A DNA stretch of 64,000 nt from Paracnuella aquatica (GCF_003332885.2 NZ_QOWJ01000001.1:992001-1056000), one strand, 5' to 3'. Positions 17,613-26,309 are shown, counted from the first letter of the stretch. Notes: a model not told the origin generated them from the letters alone. Program-made: numbers and translations.

Positions 17613-18788
17613 TTATATCGGATGCACTTTCACAATCGATTCCGCATCAAAGTAAACGTCGTCCGCATCCAGTTCAATAATACAATCAGCAAATGCAAAC
17701 GAACTTTTGCGCATAGTGTCACCGGCACCTAGTGGCATTACTTTATTGCCTTCGATATGCCCTTTTAAGAAATAAGTGAAGCCTGTCTTTTTTTCCACTG
17801 CAACACCCAAGGGCATGTGCCGGAAAGGAGTAGCCTTTTGCTTCATCATTTTTTTAATGACAGGCGCCACGTACATATAAAAACAGGTGAGCACCGCGCC
17901 TGGGTTGCCGGGCAGTCCAAAAACCGGTGTTTGCAGCCACCTGCCAAAGAACAGCGGCTTGCCCGGCTTTTGCGCCACTTTATGAAAATGCGTGTGCACA
18001 CCTGCCCTCTTGGCACCTGCACCTACAAAATCGTATTTGCCCACACTTACACCGCCGGTTATCAAGAGCAGGTCGCAATGAGGCAATAGGGCTTCCAGGG
18101 CTCCTTCAATTTCGTGCAAACAATCTGAAACGTATTTTACAACAACACTATGAACACCCAATTGTTTCAGGGCGGCGATCAGCGCAGGTGAATTGGAATC
18201 GTACACCTGCCCATATTGCAATGCATTTCCTAGTGTTGCCAACTCGTTGCCAGTGACAAGTAACGCAACTCTTGGGGACGAATAAGCCCTTACCTGCGCC
18301 ATGCCTAAACTGGCCAGCAATCCCACTGCTCCTGGCGACAAACTAATTCCCCGCGGCAAAACCATTGCACCTTTTTTTACAACCGAACCAGCGGCGCGGA
18401 CATTGCGGCCTTTCTGCAACGGGCCGCCACAAAATGATAAGTTTCCGTCATGAATGTGCGCATGCTCCTGCATCAACACAACGTCGGCGCCATTAGGCAT
18501 GGGCGCACCGGTAAAAATGCGCATGGCCGTTCCTTTTTGCAAAATATGAGTACTGCTACTTCCCGCTGCAGCCTCGCCTACCACGGCCAGCCGGGAATAC
18601 TGCTCAAGGTCGCGCAGCTGAAAAGCATATCCATCCATCGCCGATTGGTCAAATTGCGGCACATCGATACAGGCTACCACATCTTCCGCCAACACCAAGT
18701 TTACCGCGTCGGTCAACGGCAGCATTTTCGGCACCAATGGCCCAGCTGCATCGTCGATGATTGCTCTGGCGTCGGAAACTGGAATCAT
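17613..18788 (-). CDS. moeA: Molybdopterin molybdenumtransferase
   Basis: A 391-residue enzyme that inserts molybdate into adenylated molybdopterin. Recognisable blocks in order are FDQSAMDGYAF (about residue 45), GTAMRIFTGAPMPNGADVV, VALLVTGNELATLG (about 175), YDSNSPALIAALKQLG, LLLITGGVSVGKYDFV (about 240), and KPGKPLFFGRW with VFGLPGNPGAVLTCF (about 290). All are standard for MoeA and none looks damaged, in contrast to the neighbouring MoaC half and MoeB-like protein. 186 bp of unremarkable sequence separate it from the moeB-like gene downstream. The SelW-like gene lies 74 bp upstream on the same strand. Confidence 0.94.
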   Translation of the reverse strand: MIPVSDARAIIDDAAGPLVPKMLPLTDAVNLVLAEDVVACIDVPQFDQSAMDGYAFQLRDLEQYSRLAVVGEAAAGSSSTHILQKGTAMRIFTGAPMPNGADVVLMQEHAHIHDGNLSFCGGPLQKGRNVRAAGSVVKKGAMVLPRGISLSPGAVGLLASLGMAQVRAYSSPRVALLVTGNELATLGNALQYGQVYDSNSPALIAALKQLGVHSVVVKYVSDCLHEIEGALEALLPHCDLLLITGGVSVGKYDFVGAGAKRAGVHTHFHKVAQKPGKPLFFGRWLQTPVFGLPGNPGAVLTCFYMYVAPVIKKMMKQKATPFRHMPLGVAVEKKTGFTYFLKGHIEGNKVMPLGAGDTMRKSSFAFADCIIELDADDVYFDAESIVKVHPI

Positions 18789-18862
18789 TAAAAAAGACTT
18801 AATGAAGAAAATTTGTAAAGCGCAGGTTGATCAAGCATGGCCAGGCTGACCGGAAAATCAGT

Positions 18863-19165
18863 CTAGTCTTGTCGCACATGTTTTCCATCGCTATGCCCGA
18901 GACTTTTCCCCGGCGCCGCCTGATCGCGAATGAGCTGTTTCAATTCTTTGATCTCCGGAAACCGGCCCATTTCTTTACGATCGAACATAATAGCGTCGTC
19001 GCAAAAAATGGTGTAGCGGCCACTTACCGCACTAGGCCGAAGCAGTACGCCGCTCAAATCGTCGCTGAAGGTTTGCAGCAGTTCCTGCGCCATGTATGCC
19101 GCCCGCAGCATCCAGCCGCATTTTGGACAATATTCAATGGTTACCTGTGGCTTGGTCATTGGCAT
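18863..19165 (-). CDS. SelT/SelW/SelH-family (Rdx) thioredoxin-like protein
   Basis: A 100-residue protein with the family's redox motif at the end of the first strand: VTIEYCPKCGWMLRAAYMAQELLQTF. Both positions are Cys (C-P-K-C), so no selenocysteine is needed. The second half (GRYTIFCDDAIMFDRKEMGRFPEIKELKQLIRD) matches the usual GxFxVxxDGxxIWxRKxxGGFP-xKELKQ-IRD pattern of bacterial members. Substrates of the family are unknown. It is the first gene of the minus-strand molybdenum-cofactor run. Whether it shares that function or is only a neighbour cannot be told. A start two codons later (MTKPQ) is possible. Confidence 0.88.
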   Translation of the reverse strand: MPMTKPQVTIEYCPKCGWMLRAAYMAQELLQTFSDDLSGVLLRPSAVSGRYTIFCDDAIMFDRKEMGRFPEIKELKQLIRDQAAPGKSLGHSDGKHVRQD

Positions 19166-19754
19166 CTGATGGTTGAATTAGATCAATGGTTAGTTCAATG
19201 GGGGTCGAAAAATTGTATTCTTTGCACAGACTGCTCTAGAGTTTTTATCCACACTTCATGCACTTCTATTCCCGGAAATTTCTCCATCGAGAAAATTGCA
19301 ATTTTTCTTTGACACTTAAATGATAGCGGCTTTTCGACCATTCATCTGTATCATTGGTCAAAACGGGGCTATCGAATTTGAGCACGCCTACACCAAAACA
19401 TTTGAATCCCCTTTACATTAAAGATAATATACTACGGCATAAGTAGATTAAATGGTGAAATTTTACATCAACAAGTTGCATTTACTTTCAAAAACTTCTC
19501 TAGAATTTACCTAATGCTATCAAGCATGGAAGGTTATTTATCTATATAGTATTATCTAATAAAACATCATTTGACTAAGAGCACCGCTGAATACCGAAAC
19601 CAGAATGAAATTACTTGGTAGTCGGCCTAATTAGAGACTTATATTTCTGCTGCGCGAAATAATGTGCGACAGACCGGACTGAATTAAACATTCAAGAGCA
19701 CCAATTAAACGTTTTTCAAAAAGGCACAATTCCTGCTATTTGTAACAATTATTT
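19166..19754. other. Intergenic region without recognisable genes
   Basis: About 590 bp between the SelW-like gene (leftward) and the arginine operon promoter (rightward). It is AT-richer than its surroundings. No ORF with protein-like composition, tRNA or strong hairpin was seen on either strand. Confidence 0.6.
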
Positions 19755-19786
19755 TTTGCCACTATTTCAGCTATTCGCTTAATTTG
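19755..19786 (+). promoter_or_regulatory. Predicted Bacteroidota promoter of the arginine operon
   Basis: TTTG at 19755-19758 and TAATTTG at 19780-19786 are separated by 21 nt, close to the Bacteroidota -33/-7 pattern (the -7 element is one base short of TAnnTTTG). The implied start near 19793 gives a leader of about 220 nt. Confidence 0.5.
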
Positions 19787-19821
19787 CACCTGCATTTACA
19801 AAATGAACGGAAATACCCATA

Positions 19822-19945
19822 CAAAGCATTTTATCTTCCACACATTCCCGGCCACGGGAGTGTACGCGGTGTGCTTTGACATTTTCCGATACCTCTCCAG
19901 ACGACCTTGCTGATAGGCCGAGCCGCTAACCAAGGCCCCTATCAG
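19822..19945 (+). promoter_or_regulatory. Structured leader RNA of the arginine operon (candidate riboswitch/attenuator)
   Basis: Domain 1: CAAAGCA (19822-19828) pairs with 19872-19878 and encloses a 9-bp hairpin (19842-19850 with 19855-19863, tetraloop GCCA, one T-G wobble). Domain 2: CTGATAGG (19910-19917) pairs with 19938-19945. This excludes a second stem in which CCTTG (19905-19909) pairs with 19931-19935. CTCCCG at 19953-19958 could also compete for CGGGAG of domain 1. No ORF fills the leader. It matches no riboswitch class that I recognise. Confidence 0.45.
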
Positions 19946-20012
19946 TGAAAACCTCCCGGCACATTTTTCTTCCAGGATTGGTTATCCCGTTTTTATAAAC
20001 TTATTGTACATC

Positions 20013-20723
20013 GTGGACAATCAACAAATCATTGTCAGGGTAGCTACCCCTGCCGATCAGCATTTTGCAACCACCATCACCGATGAAATGGAGTCGTCGG
20101 CCAAGGCACGCGGCACCGGCATTGCCAAGCGTTCGCCCGATTATGTGGCGCAGAAGATGCTGGAGGGAAAAGCCGTGATCGCCGTTACAACCGACGGTAC
20201 CTGGGTGGGCTTTTGCTATATTGAAACCTGGAGCCACGGGCAATATGTTGCCAACTCGGGCCTGATTGTAGCACCGGCATTTCGCAAAAGCGGCGTAGCT
20301 AAATCCATCAAGAAAAAAGTTTTTGAACTGTCGCGCCGGCTTTACCCCGAAGCCAAAATATTTGGCCTCACCACCGGCCTGGCCGTGATGAAGATCAACA
20401 GCGAGCTGGGTTACGAGCCGGTGACGTACTCCGAGCTTACACAGGACGAAGCGTTTTGGGCCGGCTGCAAAAGCTGCGTCAACTACGACATCCTGATGAG
20501 CAAGGACCGGAAAAACTGCCTGTGCACCGGCATGCTCTACGATCCCGCCGACCATTACGAGCCCAAGGAAACGGAGGCCCACTTCAAGCAAAAATCAAAG
20601 GTGTACGAACGCCTGATGCGCCTGAAGCAAAGCCGCTTCCTGAGCAGGCTGCGCAAAAAGCAGGGCGGCAGCACCACCCAAAGCAAGCTGAAGGCCATCT
20701 TTGCTTCGTTCTTCAATTTCTAA
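20013..20723 (+). CDS. GNAT-family N-acetyltransferase, probable N-acetylglutamate synthase (ArgA-like)
   Basis: First gene of the arginine operon, about 236 residues. The GNAT core is visible: VGFCYIETWSHGQYVANSGLIVAPAFRKSGVAKSIKKKVFELSRRLYP, with the acetyl-CoA loop written RKSGVA (usual RxxGxG/A). A basic, lysine/arginine-rich C-terminal tail ends in FASFFNF. A central Cys-rich stretch (WAGCKSCVNYDILMSKDRKNCLCTGMLYDP) is typical of this Bacteroidota family. Its place ahead of argG-argC-argD and the lack of another argA or argJ suggest that it acetylates glutamate in step 1. There is no ATG start: GTG at 20013 (MDNQQIIVRV) is preferred, TTG at 20004 being the alternative. Confidence 0.8.
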   Translation: MDNQQIIVRVATPADQHFATTITDEMESSAKARGTGIAKRSPDYVAQKMLEGKAVIAVTTDGTWVGFCYIETWSHGQYVANSGLIVAPAFRKSGVAKSIKKKVFELSRRLYPEAKIFGLTTGLAVMKINSELGYEPVTYSELTQDEAFWAGCKSCVNYDILMSKDRKNCLCTGMLYDPADHYEPKETEAHFKQKSKVYERLMRLKQSRFLSRLRKKQGGSTTQSKLKAIFASFFNF

Positions 20724-20785
20724 CCAACCGGGGCCGGCAAGGCCGGTCCGTCTATATTTCACTGTAAACAACGTTTGCATTTATC

Positions 20786-22024
20786 ATGACAGATCAGTCG
20801 AACAGCAACCCGCAAGTAAATGCGGGCTCAAAAGGCAAAGTGGTATTGGGTTTCAGTGGTGGATTGGATACGTCTTTTTGTGTAAAATACCTGACCGAAG
20901 ACCAGGGTTACGAGGTGCATAGCATCATTGTAAACACTGGCGGTTTCAGCAACGAAGAATTAGCGCAAATTGAAACCCATGCGTATAAGCTGGGTGTAAA
21001 AACGCATACTACTGTTGATGCGGTAAAAGGTTATTACGACCGCATCATCAAATACCTTGTTTTTGGCAATGTGCTTAAAAACAACACCTACCCGTTGAGC
21101 GTAAGTGCCGAACGACTAAGCCAGGCGCTGCATATTGCGGAGCATGCCCAAAAACTGGGCGCTACTGCAGTGGCACATGGCAGCACCGGCGCCGGCAACG
21201 ACCAGGTTCGGTTCGACATGATTTTCCACATCATGATCCCCGGCATCGAGATCATCACGCCCATCCGCGACCTCAAACTGAGCCGGGAAGCCGAGATTGA
21301 ATACCTTACCAACAAAGGCGTGGACATCAATTTTTCCAAAGCCATGTACTCGATCAACAAAGGCATTTGGGGCACATCGGTAGGCGGAAGGGAAACGCTT
21401 TCCTCCAAAGGGATGCTGCCCGAAGAAGCCTGGCCTACTCAGGTCACCAAAACCGATTCGGAAGAAGTGGCGCTGCAATTTGAAAAGGGTGAATTGGTGG
21501 GTGTAAACGGCCAATCGTTTAGCCACCCAACCGAAGCCATTCAGCATTTGCAAACTTTGGCCGGCCCTTATGGCATTGGCCGCGATATACATGTGGGCGA
21601 TACCATCATCGGCATCAAGGGCCGTGTGGGTTTTGAAGCTGCAGCCCCGATGGTGATCATAAAAGCGCACCACGCTTTGGAAAAGCACACGCTTACCAAA
21701 TGGCAACTGGGCTGGAAAGACCAACTGGCGCAATTCTACGGCAACTGGCTGCACGAAGGCCAGATACTCGACCCGGTGATGCGCGACATTGAAGCCTTTT
21801 TGCAAAGCTCGCAGCAAACCGTTACCGGCACCGTATATGTGCAACTCCTGCCCTATCGTTTCCAGGTAATTGGCATCGAGTCCCAGTTCGACCTGATGAG
21901 CAGCAAGTTTGGCAAATACGGCGAAATGAACACCGGCTTTACCGGTCAGGATGTTCGCGGTTTTAGTAAGATATTTGGCAACCAAACGTCTATTTGGTAT
22001 CAGGTAAATAAAGAGAATAACTAG
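20786..22024 (+). CDS. argG: Argininosuccinate synthase
   Basis: A 412-residue ATP-dependent ligase joining citrulline and aspartate. The PP-loop is VVLGFSGGLDTSFCVKYL (residues 19-36). The region AVAHGSTGAGNDQVRFD (about 130) is the argininosuccinate-synthase signature for aspartate and citrulline binding, and SINKGIWGTSVGGRETLSSKG is the Bacteroidota-type form of the later binding loop. Length is near the usual 400. Context: 62 bp after the ArgA-like gene and 98 bp before argC. The stop codon is embedded in an intergenic inverted-repeat element. Confidence 0.95.
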   Translation: MTDQSNSNPQVNAGSKGKVVLGFSGGLDTSFCVKYLTEDQGYEVHSIIVNTGGFSNEELAQIETHAYKLGVKTHTTVDAVKGYYDRIIKYLVFGNVLKNNTYPLSVSAERLSQALHIAEHAQKLGATAVAHGSTGAGNDQVRFDMIFHIMIPGIEIITPIRDLKLSREAEIEYLTNKGVDINFSKAMYSINKGIWGTSVGGRETLSSKGMLPEEAWPTQVTKTDSEEVALQFEKGELVGVNGQSFSHPTEAIQHLQTLAGPYGIGRDIHVGDTIIGIKGRVGFEAAAPMVIIKAHHALEKHTLTKWQLGWKDQLAQFYGNWLHEGQILDPVMRDIEAFLQSSQQTVTGTVYVQLLPYRFQVIGIESQFDLMSSKFGKYGEMNTGFTGQDVRGFSKIFGNQTSIWYQVNKENN

Positions 22025-22112
22025 CTACAAGCTATTAGCTAAAAGCTGCAAGTAAAACATACATTCATCATCCTATATACTTGCAGCTTGTAGCTGGCTA
22101 CTTGCAGCTCAA
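22023..22112. repeat. Imperfect intergenic palindrome between argG and argC
   Basis: AGCTACAAGCT (22023-22033) plus AGCTGCAAGTA (22044-22054) together form the complement of TACTTGCAGCTTGTAGCT at 22078-22095, with an extra 14 bp in the left arm. A second TACTTGCAGCT follows at 22099-22110. Word-like repeats of this kind are common between Bacteroidota genes. Confidence 0.6.
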
Positions 22113-22122
22113 ATGCATACTC

Positions 22123-23124
22123 ATGGGTCAATCAGTAAAAATTGGAATTGTTGGCGGCGCTGGCTACACCGGCGGCGAACTGATTCGCCTCCTGGCAAAC
22201 CATCCCCAGGCCGACATTTCTTTTATACATAGCCGCAGCAATGCAGGCCAACTGGTGGCATCGGTGCACCAGGACATGGTGGGCGATACCGACCTGCGAT
22301 TTACCGGCGAGCTCAGCCAGGATATTGACATTTTGTTTCTGTGCGTGGGCCATGGCGAAGCCCGAAAATTTTTGGAAGCAAATGAGGTATCAGAATCGGT
22401 AAAAATTATCGACCTGTCGCAAGACTTCCGCTTAACTCCGAAATCTGAAATCGGCAATCGCAAATTCGTATACGGTCTGCCCGAACTTTGCCGCGACGAC
22501 ATCCGCAGTGCGGAAAATGTAGCCAACCCCGGCTGCTTCGCAACTGCAATTCAATTGGGTTTGTTGCCACTTGCGCAGCAAGGTTTGCTCGATGAAGTAA
22601 ACACCACCGGCATCACCGGCTCCACCGGCGCCGGACAAGGCCTGGCGCAAACTTCGCATTTTTCATGGCGTGCCAATAACGTGCAGGCGTATAAAACGCT
22701 TACACACCAGCACCTGAAAGAAATCACGCAATCGCTGCAGCAATTGCAGTCCGGTTTCGGTACGCAAAACGAAGGCGCCGATGCCATTCATTTTGTGCCC
22801 TGGCGCGGCGATTTTACCCGCGGCATTTTTATTTCTTCGCTCATCAGCTGCGATTGGAGCATTGAAAAGCTGCAATCCCTGTTCGAAGATTTTTATGCCG
22901 ATCAGCCGTTTACGCATGTAAGCCGCGAAAGCATTTTTTTAAAGCAGGTGGTCAACACCAACAAGTGTGTGATCTACCTCGAAAAAGTGGGCTCTAAGTT
23001 GGTGGTGCATTCGGCTATCGACAACCTGCTGAAAGGCGCCAGCGGACAGGCCGTGCAAAACATGAACCTGATGATGGGATTGGATGAGTGTGCAGGCCTG
23101 AAGCTGAAAGCAGGTTACTTTTAA
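22123..23124 (+). CDS. argC: N-acetyl-gamma-glutamyl-phosphate reductase
   Basis: A 333-residue NADPH-dependent reductase making N-acetylglutamate semialdehyde. It begins MGQSVKIGIVGGAGYTGGELIRLLANHP, the standard nucleotide-binding start. The active-site cysteine is in ENVANPGCFATAIQLGLLPL (about residue 130), and GSTGAGQGLAQTSHFSWRANNVQAYK and FVPWRGDFTRGIF follow in the expected order. The ATG at 22123 was chosen because the longer upstream frame (TTG at 22081) runs through the palindromic repeat. A 177-bp gap to argD holds no gene. Confidence 0.95.
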   Translation: MGQSVKIGIVGGAGYTGGELIRLLANHPQADISFIHSRSNAGQLVASVHQDMVGDTDLRFTGELSQDIDILFLCVGHGEARKFLEANEVSESVKIIDLSQDFRLTPKSEIGNRKFVYGLPELCRDDIRSAENVANPGCFATAIQLGLLPLAQQGLLDEVNTTGITGSTGAGQGLAQTSHFSWRANNVQAYKTLTHQHLKEITQSLQQLQSGFGTQNEGADAIHFVPWRGDFTRGIFISSLISCDWSIEKLQSLFEDFYADQPFTHVSRESIFLKQVVNTNKCVIYLEKVGSKLVVHSAIDNLLKGASGQAVQNMNLMMGLDECAGLKLKAGYF

Positions 23125-23301
23125 ACACCAGATATTTATTCGGCTATGCAAGGCCGTTATGATGATATATAGATTGATGTGGTAGCCGGCAGCCGTGCTG
23201 CTATTAAGCACCTGTTGCGTCGCACACTGCATCGTTCGTGCATTCCTCACCATTAAAAGCCAGTACTGCAATGCGCAGCTTGCGGTACGCACTTAACCGT
23301 T

Positions 23302-24465
23302 ATGGCAAACCTCTTCGATGTTTATCCGCTCAACGACATTGTGATTGACCGGGCACAGGGCTCCTTTGTTTGGGACGATGCCGGCACACAATACCTCGAC
23401 ATGTACGGCGGCCACGCCGTTATTTCCGTTGGACATACCCACCCGCACTGGGCACAGCGCATCGAAGAGCAGTTGCGAAAATTGGCATTTTATTCCAACT
23501 CCGTTAAGCTGCCCATTCAGCAGCAACTGGCCCAAAAACTGGGCGAGGTTAGCGGCCGCCCCGATTATCAATTGTTCATGGTAAACAGCGGTGCCGAAGC
23601 CAACGAAAATGCATTGAAGCTGGCATCCTTCCATACGGGAAGAAAGAAAGTAATTGCATTTTCCAAAGCATTTCATGGCCGCACTTCACTGGCCGTTGCA
23701 GTAACTGATAACCCGGCTATTGTTGCCCCCATCAACGAAACCGACAATGTTGTTTTTCTGCCCTTTAATGATGTAGCAGCATTACAGGAATATTTTGCAG
23801 GCCACGGCAAAGAAGTGTGTGCTGTAATTGTAGAAGGTATCCAGGGCGTTGGCGGAATCCAGGTAGCATCGGCTCCTTTTCTTCAAGCTATCCGCACCCT
23901 ATGCGATGCACATGGCGCCGTATTTATTGCCGATAGCGTACAGTGCGGGTATGGCCGCAGTGGCAAGTTCTTTTCACACGACCATGCCGGTGTCAGTGCC
24001 GATATTTATTCCATGGCAAAGGGCATGGGCAATGGCTTTCCGGTGGGCGGCATCTTCATTGCACCGCACCTGAAACCCAAACACGGCATGCTCGGCACCA
24101 CATTTGGCGGTGCGCCACTGGCCTGCGCGGCAGCGCTTGGTGTGCTTGAAGTAATGAAAGGGGAAAACCTGATGCAAAACGCTACGACCGTTGGTGCTTA
24201 CCTGATGGACGAACTACAAAAAATTGAAGGCCTGCACAACGTTCGCGGCATGGGATTGATGATTGGCTTTGATGTGGCCCCCGAACTCAAAGACCTTAAA
24301 AAGGCCCTGCTGTTCCAATACAAAGTTTTTACCGGCGAGGCAAAGCCTGCTGTTATCCGCCTGCTGCCTTCACTGGCGCTATCTGAAGATGAAGCCGCGT
24401 TGTTTATCGAACGCCTGAAAGCAGCGGTAGCCGAAGTAAAAGCGGCGCAACAGGTAACCGCCTAA
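23302..24465 (+). CDS. argD: N-acetylornithine aminotransferase (class III PLP enzyme)
   Basis: A 387-residue PLP-dependent transaminase forming N-acylornithine. Typical segments are MYGGHAVISVGHTHPHWAQRI near residue 35, VNSGAEANENALKLASFHTGRKKVIAFSKAFHGRTSLAVAVTD (PLP phosphate binding and substrate region), VFIADSVQCGYGRSGKFF (the usual DEVQ-GxGRTG, with Ser replacing Glu in DEVQ), and the Schiff-base lysine in SMAKGMGNGFPVGG (about residue 240). Ser at the DEVQ position is a mild deviation. Context in the arginine operon decides the substrate. A 69-bp gap leads to argF'. Confidence 0.93.
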   Translation: MANLFDVYPLNDIVIDRAQGSFVWDDAGTQYLDMYGGHAVISVGHTHPHWAQRIEEQLRKLAFYSNSVKLPIQQQLAQKLGEVSGRPDYQLFMVNSGAEANENALKLASFHTGRKKVIAFSKAFHGRTSLAVAVTDNPAIVAPINETDNVVFLPFNDVAALQEYFAGHGKEVCAVIVEGIQGVGGIQVASAPFLQAIRTLCDAHGAVFIADSVQCGYGRSGKFFSHDHAGVSADIYSMAKGMGNGFPVGGIFIAPHLKPKHGMLGTTFGGAPLACAAALGVLEVMKGENLMQNATTVGAYLMDELQKIEGLHNVRGMGLMIGFDVAPELKDLKKALLFQYKVFTGEAKPAVIRLLPSLALSEDEAALFIERLKAAVAEVKAAQQVTA

Positions 24466-24534
24466 CGGCAACACCTAACCGAATCATACAGCATTTAGTA
24501 TTTGCCCAGAACATTTGAATAAACGATTCCAAAA

Positions 24535-25521
24535 TTGAAACAGTTTCTCTCAGCACACGACGTTCCGGATATTAAAGCAATGGTACAACGGGCACTTGCC
24601 CATAAGGCTAACCCTCAAGCGGAGAAAGCACTGGGTGCAGGCAAACGCATCGGGTTGCTTTTTCTGAACCCCAGTATGCGTACCCGCCTGAGTACTCAGG
24701 TGGCCGCACAAAACCTGGGTATGGAAGCCATTGTATTTAATATTGGTTCGGAAGGCTGGGCGTTGGAATTTGAAGACGGTGCGGTAATGAATGGCACCAC
24801 GGTGGAGCATGTGCGGGATGCGGCGCCCATCATGGGCCATTATTTCGACATATTGGCGATTCGTACATTTCCATCACTTAAAAACCGTGAAGAAGATTAT
24901 AGCGAACGCTACATTCAGCAGTTTGTGAAATGGGCCGGTATTCCGGTAGTTAGTCTCGAAAGTGCAACCTTGCATCCGCTGCAAAGCTTTACGGATATCA
25001 TAACGATCACGGAAAGTTGGAACAGCGTCCATGGTCCATCCTCTTTAGACCATGGACATAAAAGACCAAAGGTGGTGCTTACCTGGGCGCCGCATGTAAA
25101 ACCACTGCCGCAATGTGTGGCCAACTCTTTTGCGCAATGGATCAATGCCTGGGGCGAAGCCGATTTTGTGGTAACACATCCCGAAGGATATGAACTGGAC
25201 GAACAGTTTACCAAAGGTGCTACCATCACACGCAACCAGGATGAGGCGCTGAATGATGCTGACTTTGTGTATGTAAAAAACTGGAGCTCCTACCAGCAAT
25301 ACGGACAAATACTCACACAGGACCCATCCTGGATGCTGACGCTTGACAAGCTAAAGGCCACCAATAATGCTAAAGTAATGCATTGCCTGCCGGTACGCCG
25401 CAACCTGGAGCTAAGCGATGAAGTGTTGGACAGTGCACACAGCATTGTTACACAGGAAGCAGCCAACCGGGTATGGGCGGCACAGGCAGTATTGGAAGCC
25501 ATCATCAAAGGGGAACACTAA
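24535..25521 (+). CDS. argF': N-acylornithine carbamoyltransferase (acetyl- or succinyl-ornithine)
   Basis: A 328-residue transcarbamylase acting on acylated ornithine, the Bacteroidota/Xanthomonas variant. The carbamoyl-phosphate motif is FLNPSMRTRLSTQ (canonical SxRTR), then WALEFEDGAVMNGTTVEHVRDAAPIMGHY (the 80s loop), SATLHPLQSFTDI and MHCLPVRRNLELSD. ArgF proper would show HCLP too but lacks the long 80s loop form seen here. The start is TTG (24535). Between FTDIITITESW and RPKVVLTWAPH lies an extra stretch NSVHGPSSLDHGHK, encoded by a palindrome (25027-25057). Whether acetyl- or succinyl-ornithine is used was not decided from sequence. Confidence 0.9.
   Translation: MKQFLSAHDVPDIKAMVQRALAHKANPQAEKALGAGKRIGLLFLNPSMRTRLSTQVAAQNLGMEAIVFNIGSEGWALEFEDGAVMNGTTVEHVRDAAPIMGHYFDILAIRTFPSLKNREEDYSERYIQQFVKWAGIPVVSLESATLHPLQSFTDIITITESWNSVHGPSSLDHGHKRPKVVLTWAPHVKPLPQCVANSFAQWINAWGEADFVVTHPEGYELDEQFTKGATITRNQDEALNDADFVYVKNWSSYQQYGQILTQDPSWMLTLDKLKATNNAKVMHCLPVRRNLELSDEVLDSAHSIVTQEAANRVWAAQAVLEAIIKGEH
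25027..25057. repeat. Palindrome inside argF', translated in frame
   Basis: GTCCATGGTC (25027-25036) and its exact complement GACCATGGAC (25048-25057) flank an 11-bp loop. Its wording (CCATGGTC/GACCATGG) resembles short palindromes common between Bacteroidota genes. It encodes SVHGPSSLDHG and keeps the reading frame. Confidence 0.65.
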
Positions 25522-25523
25522 GC

Positions 25524-26309
25524 ATGGAACAGGTTACGGTTATAAAGATCGGTGGCAACATCATCGACAATGATGCAGCACTTGCGCAATTTTTAAAAGC
25601 CTTTGCTGCCACACCAGGCAAAAAAGTGTTGATACATGGCGGTGGTAAATTAGCAACACGCCTGGCCGATAAACTGGAAGTGCCACAGCAGATGATTGAT
25701 GGTCGCCGCATTACCGATGCCGAAACACTGCGTATTGTAACAATGGTGTATGCAGGTTTTATCAATAAAAATATTGTAGCGCAATTGCAGGCTGCCGGCG
25801 TAAATGCCATTGGCCTTTCCGGCGCCGACGGCAACCTGGTGCTGGCTCATAAACGTACCGGTGCGGCACATGATTATGGTTTTGTGGGCGACATTGATGC
25901 AGTGAATACATCGCTGTTGCACCAACTGCTGGAGAATGACAATACGGTTGTTGTAGCCCCCATTACACATGACGCGAAAGGCCAGTTGCTCAACACCAAT
26001 GCCGATACCATGGCGCAGGCTATTGCCCAAAGCATTGCTGCACATTACCAGGTAAACCTGGTTTACTCTTTTGAAAAAAGTGGCGTATTGCGCAATGCCG
26101 ATGACGATACCACTGTGATTCCAAAAATTGATCCTGCCACGTACACGCAATTAAAAGAGGAAGGCGCCATTTTTGCCGGCATGATTCCAAAGTTAGATAA
26201 TGCATTTGCAGCATTAACCAAAGGCGTGAACCGCGTAATAATCGGCAATGCACAGCATCTGCCGCAATTGATTGAAGGAACGTCCGGAACTTCCATTGTA
26301 CATGAATAG
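25524..26309 (+). CDS. argB: Acetylglutamate kinase
   Basis: A 261-residue kinase of the amino-acid-kinase fold phosphorylating N-acylglutamate. It opens MEQVTVIKIGGNIIDND (the K-x-GG phosphate loop, normally KxGGs/n) and continues KVLIHGGGKLATRLADKL. NAIGLSGADGNLVLAHKR is the substrate region (usual GLSGxDg). NTNADTMAQAIAQ is the nucleotide region and IFAGMIPKLDNAFAAL the C-terminal GGM-PK motif (here AGMIPK). The ATG at 25524, 2 bp after the argF' stop, was chosen over an upstream in-frame start inside argF'. The stop overlaps the argE-like start by 8 bp, showing tight coupling. Confidence 0.94.
   Translation: MEQVTVIKIGGNIIDNDAALAQFLKAFAATPGKKVLIHGGGKLATRLADKLEVPQQMIDGRRITDAETLRIVTMVYAGFINKNIVAQLQAAGVNAIGLSGADGNLVLAHKRTGAAHDYGFVGDIDAVNTSLLHQLLENDNTVVVAPITHDAKGQLLNTNADTMAQAIAQSIAAHYQVNLVYSFEKSGVLRNADDDTTVIPKIDPATYTQLKEEGAIFAGMIPKLDNAFAALTKGVNRVIIGNAQHLPQLIEGTSGTSIVHE

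Noticed and set aside
21116-21985. 289-codon minus-strand ORF
   Set aside because: It is antisense to argG; the product has no plausible motif.
24535-25521. Ordinary ornithine carbamoyltransferase (argF)
   Set aside because: The 80s loop and the ATLHPLQSF block are of the N-acylornithine type, and the operon has the matching deacylase.
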